A stretch of 64,000 nt of DNA from Nonomuraea aurantiaca (GTDB lineage: Bacteria; Actinomycetota; Actinomycetes; Streptosporangiales; Streptosporangiaceae), in assembly GCF_020215705.1 (NCBI RefSeq), contig NZ_JAIWNB010000003.1, forward strand, positions 186,001 to 250,000, read 5' to 3'. Numbering within the stretch: the first letter of the stretch is position 1; each line of letters begins with the position of its first letter. The translations under genes and the position numbers were made by a program. A model generated the notes under the pieces. That model saw only the letters and a program-made list of their open reading frames with translations. It did not search any database and was not told the DNA's origin. This document shows, one piece after another, positions 8,813 through 17,376 of the stretch.

Positions 8813-10132
8813 TTAGGCCCGGACGGGGACAGACTCCGCCGCTCCCTCTCGCTCCGAGCGGGAGAGCGCCGCGTCGCGCGTCTCGCGCATGGTCAGGTAG
8901 ACCACGAGCGACACGGCGGCGCAGGCCGAGACGTACCAGTAGAAGCCGGACTCGATGCCCGACGACTTGAACCACAGCGCGACGTACTCCGCCGTGCCGC
9001 CGAACAGGGCGTTCGCGATGGCGTACGGCAGGGCCACGCCGAGCGCCCGGATGTGCGTCGGGAACAGCTCCGCCTTGACCACCGCGTTGATCGAGGTGTA
9101 GCCGGTGATGATGATCAGGCCGACGAGCGACAGGATGAACGCGCCGACGAAGCCGGAAACACTGGACAGCGCGGTCATGAGCGGTACGGTGCCGAGCATC
9201 GACCCGATGCCGAAAGTGATCAGCAGCGGCCGGCGGCCGATCCGGTCGGACAGCCCACCGGCGAGCGGCTGGATCAACATGAAGATGAACAGCGCGGAGA
9301 AGCTGACCAGCGACGCGGTCGCCTTCTCCATGTGCGCGGTGAGGACCAGGTACTTGGTGAGGTAGGTCGTGTAGGTGTAGTACGCGACCGTGCCGCCCAT
9401 GGTCAGGGCGATGACGAGCAGCGCTTCCTTCTTGTGGGCCATCAGCGCCTTGATGGTGCCGCGCTCGCTCTTCTCGCCCTTGTCCTGCTCCTCCTCGTCG
9501 TACGCCTCGGTCTCCAGGAGGTTGCGCCGCAGGTAGAACACGACCGCCGCGCCGAGGGCGCCGATGACGAACGGGATGCGCCAGCCGTAGGAGTTGAGCG
9601 CCTCCTTGGTCATCGTGTTTTGCAGGATGATCTGCAGGCCCAGGCCGACGAGCTGGCCGGCGGTCATCGACACGTACTGGAAGCTAGAGGCGAAGCCGCG
9701 CTTGCCCGCGGGGGTGGCCTCCGTCAGGTACGTGGCGCTGGCCGCGTACTCACCGCCCACGGAGATGCCCTGCAGGAGGCGGGCGATCAGCAGGACCACC
9801 GCGCCGAAGTAGCCGACCGACGCGTACGTCGGGGCGATGGCTATCAGCAGCGCGCTCAGCGACATCAGCGTGACCGTCATGGTCAGCGCCGCCTTGCGGC
9901 CCTTCGTGTCGGCGTAGCGGCCGAGCAGCCAGCCGCCGATCGGGCGCATGAAGAAGCCCACGGCGAAGATGCCCGCGGTGTTGAGCAACTGTGCGGTGGC
10001 GTCGCCCTCGGGGAAAAAGGAGGCGGCGAAATAGATGGCGAAACTGCTGTAGACAAACCAGTCGTACCACTCGACCAGATTGCCGACGGAACCGCCGATC
10101 ACTGCTTTCCACGGCACGCGGGGTTGGCTCAC
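8813..10132 (-). CDS. MFS transporter, metabolite:H+ symporter (MHS) family
   Basis: The 439-residue protein starts at GTG 10132, set by a perfect AGGAGGT eight bases upstream. The segment GNLVEWYDWFVYSSFAIYF is the hallmark of the MHS/KgtP/ShiA family. About 12 hydrophobic segments are visible, with the loop motif GRYADTKGRKA between helices 2 and 3 and SDRIGRRPLL halfway. Family members import alpha-ketoglutarate, citrate, shikimate, proline or betaine with protons. The substrate cannot be read from sequence. It is the first gene of an operon with a two-component system. Upstream (10133-10280) there is a 148-bp gap with TTAACA- and TAGATCTAAC-like AT-rich patches, the likely promoter region. 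Confidence 0.9.
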   Translation of the reverse strand: MSQPRVPWKAVIGGSVGNLVEWYDWFVYSSFAIYFAASFFPEGDATAQLLNTAGIFAVGFFMRPIGGWLLGRYADTKGRKAALTMTVTLMSLSALLIAIAPTYASVGYFGAVVLLIARLLQGISVGGEYAASATYLTEATPAGKRGFASSFQYVSMTAGQLVGLGLQIILQNTMTKEALNSYGWRIPFVIGALGAAVVFYLRRNLLETEAYDEEEQDKGEKSERGTIKALMAHKKEALLVIALTMGGTVAYYTYTTYLTKYLVLTAHMEKATASLVSFSALFIFMLIQPLAGGLSDRIGRRPLLITFGIGSMLGTVPLMTALSSVSGFVGAFILSLVGLIIITGYTSINAVVKAELFPTHIRALGVALPYAIANALFGGTAEYVALWFKSSGIESGFYWYVSACAAVSLVVYLTMRETRDAALSRSEREGAAESVPVRA

Positions 10133-10280
10133 TGGATTACCTCCTGTGCGGGGCCTGGGGGGAGTAGGTGCAGGCCAGAGCCTCTCCGCAGAAGGTTGTT
10201 CCGACAAGGGGAGACGGGCTAGATCTAACGTCCGCTTAACATCAGGGAAACGGAGAGGTGAGATCAGGCCCGTTTTCCCG

Positions 10281-10526
10281 TCACTGCCGGTAGTTCTCCA
10301 CCTCGCCGACCGGCCGGGCCTTGGCGCCGTCCGGGTTCTCGCCCGCGTCCCTTCTGGCCCTGCGCTGCCTGAGCAGGTCCCAGCACTGGTCGAGAGCCGT
10401 CTCCAGCTCCCTGACCCGCGCGTGTTCCTCGTCCGAGCTGACCTCGCCGGCCGACAGCCTGCCGCGCAGCTCGTGCTCTTCGGTGACCAGGTCACTGATC
10501 TTGCTGAGTATCTCGTTGTCCCGCAT
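10281..10526 (-). CDS. DUF2630 family protein
   Basis: This small acidic protein of 81 residues begins MRDNEILSKISDLVTEEHEL and continues with a helical, charged sequence containing LDQCWDLLRQRRARR, as in DUF2630. The family is common in actinobacteria and has no assigned function. I chose the internal ATG at 10526 because it matches the family start; an upstream in-frame ATG at 10559 would reach into the promoter of the divergent gene. It is divergent from the dimethylargininase gene across about 38 bp. Confidence 0.8.
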   Translation of the reverse strand: MRDNEILSKISDLVTEEHELRGRLSAGEVSSDEEHARVRELETALDQCWDLLRQRRARRDAGENPDGAKARPVGEVENYRQ

Positions 10527-10564
10527 GTCCAAGACTGTAGTTACTACGTGATAGAACACGGCCT

Positions 10565-11308
10565 ATGCCTGGTATCGCGCTGGTAAGAAAGCCCGGCCCC
10601 CGGATCTCCGAGGGCATCGTCACGCATGTGGAGCGCGCACCGGTCGACCACGAACGGGCCCTTGACCAGCACGAACGCTACGTCGCCGCCCTGGAGGGGG
10701 CCGGGTGGCAGGTACGTCACGTGGAAGCCGCCGACGACCTGCCCGACGGGCCCTTCGTCGAGGACATGGTCGTGGTTTGCGACCGGCTGGCCGTACTGAC
10801 CAGACCGGGGGCGATCGAGCGGCGGCCCGAGGTGGACACCGTGGCGGCCCTCGTACGGGAGCTCGGGGTCAAGTCCGTCAGGATCGCCCGGCCCGGCACG
10901 CTCGACGGCGGCGACGTCCTGCAGGTCGGCAGGACCGTGTACGTCGGCAGGTCGGGCAGGACCAACGACGAGGGGATCACCCAGCTCACCGCGCTGCTGC
11001 CGGAGCGGCAGGTGGTGCCCGTGGACCTCAATGGCGTACTGCACCTGAAGTCGGCCGTCACGGCGCTGCCGGACGGCACGCTCATCGGCGACCCCGACCG
11101 CGCGGACCTGCCGGGACTGCTCGTGCCCGCCGAGGAGTCGGGGGCGCACGTGGTGCTGCTGGGCGGCGACCGCGTGCTGATGGCCGCCTCCGCGCCACGG
11201 ACCTGCGCGATGCTCCAGGAGCGCGGCCTGGAGGTGACGCTGGTGGACATCTCGGAATTCGAGAAGCTGGAAGGCTGCGTCACCTGCCTGTCGGTTCTCA
11301 TCATGTGA
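10565..11308 (+). CDS. ddaH: N(G),N(G)-dimethylarginine dimethylaminohydrolase (dimethylargininase)
   Basis: The 247-residue enzyme of the guanidino-modifying superfamily hydrolyses methylated arginine to citrulline and a methylamine. Signature parts are FVEDMVVV (substrate acid), LDGGDVL, VLHLKSAV with the catalytic His160, and the terminal EGCVTCLSVLI. The nucleophile is probably Cys241, by alignment with the LTCCSVLI end of animal DDAH; Cys238 also lies close. Length and motif order agree with DDAH rather than arginine deiminase. It appears monocistronic, between a divergent DUF2630 gene and leuA. A distant relative occurs at 57138-57935. Substrate preference (methylarginine versus arginine) is not decidable from sequence. 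Confidence 0.85.
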   Translation: MPGIALVRKPGPRISEGIVTHVERAPVDHERALDQHERYVAALEGAGWQVRHVEAADDLPDGPFVEDMVVVCDRLAVLTRPGAIERRPEVDTVAALVRELGVKSVRIARPGTLDGGDVLQVGRTVYVGRSGRTNDEGITQLTALLPERQVVPVDLNGVLHLKSAVTALPDGTLIGDPDRADLPGLLVPAEESGAHVVLLGGDRVLMAASAPRTCAMLQERGLEVTLVDISEFEKLEGCVTCLSVLIM

Positions 11309-13177
<1,869 letters not shown>

Positions 13178-13191
13178 CCATCCTCAGTCGG

Positions 13192-13219
13192 CCGCGCCCC
13201 CTGATCACGGGCGGCGCGG
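13192..13219. terminator. Hairpin between convergent leuA and YbaB gene
   Basis: CCGCGCC at 13192-13198 pairs with GGCGCGG at 13213-13219, extended inward by CC/GG pairs. It sits in the 47-bp gap between two converging genes, where a bidirectional terminator is expected. There is no U-tract, which is normal for high-GC actinomycetes. Confidence 0.5.
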
Positions 13220-13224
13220 TCGAC

Positions 13225-13659
13225 CTACTCATCCATTTCCCGCAGGATTTGGTCGAGTCGGGTCTCTCGGTTGTTCATGGCGCGGTTGAAGGTGTGCATG
13301 ACCTCCTCGAACTGTGCCATGGCCGCGTCAGGGGACGGTGGCGTCCGGCCGACGGCGTCGTACAGGAGTTCCTCATGGCGCCTCTCGCAGTCGTCCTGTG
13401 CGCGCCTCACCGCGAGGGTGACCTCTTCGCCGAGGTCCTGGCTGCTCAGTTTCATCGCGCGTGGGTCCAGGCGCACCTCGGTGATGCGTCCGCTGGAGTC
13501 GGTGCGGGCCTTGATCTTGCCGTCGGCGCTCTCGCCGGCGCCGTAGGCGTCCTTGAAGCCGCCACCGGCCTTCTTCAGGCGGCTGTGTTCCTGTTCGGCT
13601 TGCTCTGAGATTCGGTGGAGTTCGTCCCGGTAGATGTTTTTGGGGTCGTCGGAACTCAT
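13225..13659 (-). CDS. YbaB/EbfC-family nucleoid-associated-like protein
   Basis: The 144-residue protein has a YbaB-like core: an N-terminal helix, then GKIKARTDSSGRITEVRLDPRAM, which is the beta-hairpin of the fold, and LGEEVTLAVRRAQDD. Actinobacterial ESX/WXG-type gene clusters often contain such YbaB-like proteins, as this operon does; whether they bind DNA or act as chaperones is unknown. It is the last gene of a minus-strand operon of three, 15 bp after the ESX-like gene upstream. Confidence 0.75.
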   Translation of the reverse strand: MSSDDPKNIYRDELHRISEQAEQEHSRLKKAGGGFKDAYGAGESADGKIKARTDSSGRITEVRLDPRAMKLSSQDLGEEVTLAVRRAQDDCERRHEELLYDAVGRTPPSPDAAMAQFEEVMHTFNRAMNNRETRLDQILREMDE

Positions 13660-13674
13660 GTTCTCTCTTGGGGA

Positions 13675-13977
13675 TTATCTGACCGGGTTGGTCCGGTCGT
13701 AGTTCTTCTTGGTCTGGTCCAGGGTCAGGCCCGCGTTGTTCAGGTTCCACATCAGGGCGTCCACCCAGTCGATGGTGTTGGTATAGAACTTCAGGTAGTC
13801 GTCGGCCAGTTCCTGGGAGCCCTCGGGAAGCAGGCCGAAACAGCTGGACGTCGGCCTGGCCGCCTCGGCGAAAGCGTTTCGGGGATCGGACAGCAGTTTC
13901 ATCGATTCGCTGGCGGCCTGCCCGCCTTTCTTCAGGTCGTCCGCGGAATATCCGACTTCCTGGCTCTTTCCTGTCAT
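13675..13977 (-). CDS. Small ESX/WXG100-like protein
   Basis: This 100-residue helical protein has no signal peptide. It contains YSADDLKKGG near the start and IDWVDALMWNLNNAGLTLDQTKK near the end, as in ESX secretion-associated proteins of the EspC/WXG-related class. It sits between a large WXG-plus-LysM protein and a YbaB-like protein, which suggests a type VII-secreted substrate or partner. No EccC, EccD or MycP gene lies within the window, so the export machine would be elsewhere. No exact family was recognised. Confidence 0.65.
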   Translation of the reverse strand: MTGKSQEVGYSADDLKKGGQAASESMKLLSDPRNAFAEAARPTSSCFGLLPEGSQELADDYLKFYTNTIDWVDALMWNLNNAGLTLDQTKKNYDRTNPVR

Positions 13978-13993
13978 CGCACTCTCCAGTCGG

Positions 13994-15406
13994 TCACTTC
14001 AGCTTCGGAAGTTTAAGCGTCATGCCTGGTTTCAGGGCCCCGGGGTCCGAACCGATGACGTCCCGGTTGGCGTTGTAGATTTCGGGCCAGTATCTTTCGC
14101 TGCCGTAAACCCGCTTTGCGATCGCAGACAAACTTTCCTGTGCTCCGACCTGGTGTGACGAGGGCCGGGGGGCAGTGGTGGCGGTTCCCTCCGGTTGGCG
14201 GTCCATCGATGGGGGAGTATCAGGCTCTGGATACTTCTTATGGTCGATGTGCGGTGGCGGATCTGTCTGCTTGAAGGGGACGCCGATGGGTGGGGGAAGG
14301 TTACGCAGGGCGGTGCCGGGGATGATCGCGCCGGTGGAATTGAAGAGCTGGACCTGGAAGTCGCCGGTGATGCCGAACTTGCGGAGGGCGGAACCGTTCA
14401 GGGCGCCCCAGCCGCCGTTCAGCACCGCCACCTTCCCAATGTCCTTGACCATTTGCCCCAGAGTCTTGCCCTCGAGTCTGTCGTTGACGATCGTGTAGCC
14501 CGTTCCCGTCATTGCTCCCGCGGCGAAGAGGGCTTTGGCACCGTACGCCTTTTTCGCCTTGTCCCAGCCGACGCGGCCCCAGGGGAAGGCCGACGATATC
14601 GCCGCGGAATTCACCATCTGCGCGTATTGGAGGCCGAAGGGCGCGAAGAACGACTGGCCCTTGAGCTCCCGGCCCAGGCCCACGAACATGAGCTGGCCGG
14701 CGCCCATCTGGAGGCCGAACATCTTGGCGTAGCTCCTGAAGGACGTCAGGGCCGTCTTACCGAAACTCATGCCCTGCGTGCCGTTCAGCACCCAGTTCTG
14801 CGACTTGAAGAGCGTCAGGCCCTTCCTGAGCGCCTTGCTCCTCTTCATCAGCTCGGCCAGCTTGCGCAGGGGTACGGCGATTTTCTGGAGCAACCAGATC
14901 AGCCGCGCCAAGATGGTGGCCGCGAGACTGGCGCCCTGAGCGGCGATCTTGGCTCTGGCCATCCACGCGGCCCACCTGCCCATCACGCCCGTGAACATGG
15001 AGAGGGCCACGCTGATCGCCACCGCCTGGAGGATGGATTTCAGCAGCTCCCTGAACGCCCGTTTGGTCTCGTGGGTGGCCTCCTTGGCCATGAGGAGCAC
15101 TTCCGACACGTGGCCGAGGCTCTTGACCAGCGCCTGCCGTTCGGCCGGGTCGAAGTAGGTGTCGACCATCTCCTGGTGGTGCGTGGCCGAGTCGCCGGTC
15201 CACTGCTTGCGGCCCTTCTGCACGGCCGGGTCGATGTATTTGTCGCCCACAGACTCCAGGCTGCCGGCCAGCTGCTTGCACGCCTCGGACATCTGCGCCA
15301 GCTGGCGTTCGTCGTTGTCGTTGCCTGCGGCCTTCATGGCGTTCATGATCGTCGAGATCAGCTGCGACAGCGCGTCGACCTCGGCGCGCGGGTCAAAGTT
15401 AACCAT
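13994..15406 (-). CDS. WXG-like protein with hydrophobic middle and C-terminal LysM-like domain
   Basis: The 470-residue protein has three parts. Residues 1-110 are helical with a WTGDSA motif near 70, like ESX substrates. Residues about 120-180 are hydrophobic with one or two membrane segments, followed by a Lys/Arg-rich stretch and an Ala/Gly-rich part. The last about 55 residues (HQVGAQESLSAIAKRVYG ... LKPGMTLKLPK) match LysM, a peptidoglycan-binding fold. It leads a three-gene operon with a small ESX-like protein and a YbaB-like protein. A cell-wall-associated type VII substrate is the simplest inference. A LysM end is also found in phage baseplate proteins, but no phage genes are near. 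Confidence 0.65.
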   Translation of the reverse strand: MVNFDPRAEVDALSQLISTIMNAMKAAGNDNDERQLAQMSEACKQLAGSLESVGDKYIDPAVQKGRKQWTGDSATHHQEMVDTYFDPAERQALVKSLGHVSEVLLMAKEATHETKRAFRELLKSILQAVAISVALSMFTGVMGRWAAWMARAKIAAQGASLAATILARLIWLLQKIAVPLRKLAELMKRSKALRKGLTLFKSQNWVLNGTQGMSFGKTALTSFRSYAKMFGLQMGAGQLMFVGLGRELKGQSFFAPFGLQYAQMVNSAAISSAFPWGRVGWDKAKKAYGAKALFAAGAMTGTGYTIVNDRLEGKTLGQMVKDIGKVAVLNGGWGALNGSALRKFGITGDFQVQLFNSTGAIIPGTALRNLPPPIGVPFKQTDPPPHIDHKKYPEPDTPPSMDRQPEGTATTAPRPSSHQVGAQESLSAIAKRVYGSERYWPEIYNANRDVIGSDPGALKPGMTLKLPKLK

Positions 15407-15794
15407 GTGCTCCCCTCAAGCGTCGCCCTGTGCTCGATCCGCAAGCGCAGGGAGGTGCCCGAGGCCCACCCTCCCAAGTCGTGCCCGGTGGGGCAGGCGG
15501 CATCGGGTCATATGGTCATGATCGCTGCGGTGCCCCGCATTGTGGCACGCAGAGGGATGTTCGGCTAGAGATCCGACAATCAACGACGTGCGACGGCCAG
15601 TATGGCCCCGTCCTGCACATCCGAACCTTAAGTGTTTGTTAGATCGGCAATGTGGATCTTGACGTTGTCGATCAAGGATGCATACGTTCAGTGACGCTTC
15701 GCGACTGTTCGCAGCGCTATGACCATCGGCGCCGCGACAGGCGATGCGAAACCCCCCACAGCCGAGACACCGTCTACAGACGGGAGAACGGATC
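15407..15794. promoter_or_regulatory. Divergent intergenic region; candidate NRPS operon promoter
   Basis: This 388-bp gap separates the ESX-like operon (leftward) from the NRPS operon (rightward). On the plus strand TTGACG at 15659-15664 is followed 18 bp later by TACGTT at 15683-15688, a possible promoter, leaving about 100 bp of leader before the thioesterase start. The region is less GC-rich around 15620-15690. Short open frames here have no recognisable product or RBS, and I see no clear operator. Confidence 0.35.
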
Positions 15795-16508
15795 ATGGAA
15801 CCCACCTACCTCATCTGCCTGCCCTTCGCCGGGGCCGGCGCCTCCTTCTTCAAAGGATGGCAGCGCTACCTGGCCGAGGGCCTGAGCATCCTGCCGGTGC
15901 AACTGCCCGGCCGTGAGGAGCGTTTCGTCGAACCTCCGCACACCGATGCCGCCCGCGCCGCGGACGAGGCGTGCTCGCAGGTGCTGCAGCGAATCGGCCC
16001 CGGTTCCCGGGTGGCCGTCTTCGGTCACAGCCTCGGGGCGGTGCTGGCGTACGAGCTGGCGCACCGGCTCAGCGGCGTGACCGGATTGCGGCTCGCCCGC
16101 CTGTACGTCAGCGGTTCCCCCGGGCCGTGGAGCGGGCGGGAGAGTCGCGCCACCGGCCTGGCCGACGAGGAGTTCCTGGCCCGGATCCGTTCCTTCGCCG
16201 GATACTCGCACCCGGCCCTGGAGGACCCGGAGATGCGGGCGCTGCTGTTGCCCATGCTGCGCGCCGACGTAGAACTGCACGAGAGCTACCGACCCCAGTC
16301 CGACAAGCCGCTGTCCACACCGATCACCGCCGTACACGGTCTCGACGACGAGCTGGTGGACATGGCGTTGATCGCTCAGTGGGAGCGGGCCACCACCGCC
16401 GGGTTCAACACCGTCGAGCTCGACGGAGGGCACATGTACCTGGCCGATGATCCCGCTCCCCTGCTGCGGCTGATCGGCGCCGACCTGGCGACGCCGGAAG
16501 AGCGATGA
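15795..16508 (+). CDS. Type II (external) thioesterase of the NRPS cluster
   Basis: The 237-residue alpha/beta hydrolase begins MEPTYLICLPFAGAGASFFKG, the typical start of editing thioesterases, behind a GGGAGA site. Ser79 in GHSLGA is the nucleophile; His near GGHMYL (about residue 211) and Asp in GLDDELV complete the triad. Such enzymes remove stalled or wrong acyl groups from carrier domains. It is the first gene of the NRPS operon and overlaps the SDR gene by 4 bp (ATGA). An ATG at 15744 would add 17 residues but lacks family support. Unlike the fused thioesterase of NRPS3, it keeps the standard Ser. Confidence 0.92.
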   Translation: MEPTYLICLPFAGAGASFFKGWQRYLAEGLSILPVQLPGREERFVEPPHTDAARAADEACSQVLQRIGPGSRVAVFGHSLGAVLAYELAHRLSGVTGLRLARLYVSGSPGPWSGRESRATGLADEEFLARIRSFAGYSHPALEDPEMRALLLPMLRADVELHESYRPQSDKPLSTPITAVHGLDDELVDMALIAQWERATTAGFNTVELDGGHMYLADDPAPLLRLIGADLATPEER

Positions 16509-17335
16509 CGATGCGCCTGTCCGGGAAGACGGCCGTCATCACCGGCGCGGCCCGCGGGCTGGGCCGGGCCAGTGCCCGGATGTTCGCGCGGGAGGGCGCC
16601 GACCTGGTGCTGCTCGACGTCGCGCGTGGCCTGCCAGGGGTGCCGTACGCGCTCGGCTCCGCCAGTCAGCTCGAATACACGGCCGAACTCTGCCGGGAGT
16701 TCGGCGTCTCCGTCATGACCAGGCAGGCCGACGTACGGGAGACGCACGATGTCGAGGCCGCGGTGTCCATGGCAATCGGTCGCTTCGGCCGCATCGACGT
16801 CCTCGTCAACAACGCCGGCATCGCCGCCCCTTCCGGCAAGGTGGCGCACGAGATCGACGAGCACGAGTGGCAGTTGATGATCGACGTCGATCTCTCCGGT
16901 GCGTGGCGCGCCATCCGCGCGGTCGGCAAACTGATGGTCGAGCAGCGATCCGGCAGCATCGTCAACATCGCCTCGACCGCCGGGCTGGTGGGATATCGGC
17001 ACTTCGCCGGATATGTGGCCGCCAAGCACGGTCTCATCGGCCTGACCAAGGCCGTCGCGCTCGACTACGCCCCGCGCAAGGTCCGGGTCAACGCCCTGTG
17101 CCCTGGTTCCGTCCGCGATGACCCCCAGGTCGAGGGCCGGATGCTGGCGGAGATCGCACGTTCGCTCGACGTGCCGGTGGGCGAGCACGAGGAGGCCTTC
17201 GTGCAGGCCCAGCCCATGAACACCCTCATCGAGCCGGACGACGTCGCCTCGGCCGCCGTATGGCTGGCCTCCGACGAATCCCGGCAGGTCACCGGCAGCG
17301 TACTCACCGTCGACGGCGGCTTCACCGCACGCTGA
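16505..17335 (+). CDS. Short-chain dehydrogenase/reductase of the mycofactocin-coupled type
   Basis: The 276-residue SDR has the cofactor motif TGAARGLGRA, NNAG, and a catalytic set of Ser157, Tyr170 and Lys174 (GYVAAKHG). After the second strand it carries an insertion of about 20 residues (LPGVPYALGSASQLEYTAEL) in the place and style of mycofactocin-dependent SDRs, whose NAD(H) is tightly held and re-oxidised by mycofactocin. The segment ending MNTLIEPDDVASAAVWLASDE is also typical of that group. Translation is coupled to the thioesterase (ATGA). It probably oxidises or reduces a hydroxyl/carbonyl of a building block or carrier-bound intermediate, for example a Thr or Ser side chain. No mycofactocin genes are in the window. 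Confidence 0.85.
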   Translation: MTMRLSGKTAVITGAARGLGRASARMFAREGADLVLLDVARGLPGVPYALGSASQLEYTAELCREFGVSVMTRQADVRETHDVEAAVSMAIGRFGRIDVLVNNAGIAAPSGKVAHEIDEHEWQLMIDVDLSGAWRAIRAVGKLMVEQRSGSIVNIASTAGLVGYRHFAGYVAAKHGLIGLTKAVALDYAPRKVRVNALCPGSVRDDPQVEGRMLAEIARSLDVPVGEHEEAFVQAQPMNTLIEPDDVASAAVWLASDESRQVTGSVLTVDGGFTAR

Positions 17336-17376
17336 CGCCCGCACTTTCACCACGACCACGCTCTGGAGATCACCGC

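Noticed and set aside
6510..10222. Two very long plus-strand open frames (550 and 677 codons, His/Arg/Gln/Gly-rich) across 6510-8162 and 8189-10222
   Set aside because: They are antisense to the kinase, response regulator and symporter genes; composition is typical of GC-rich shadow frames and no domain is seen.
15416..15805. Minus-strand frame of 129 codons in the gap before the NRPS operon
   Set aside because: Cys/His/Arg-rich sequence without domain or RBS; it covers the putative promoter and thioesterase start.
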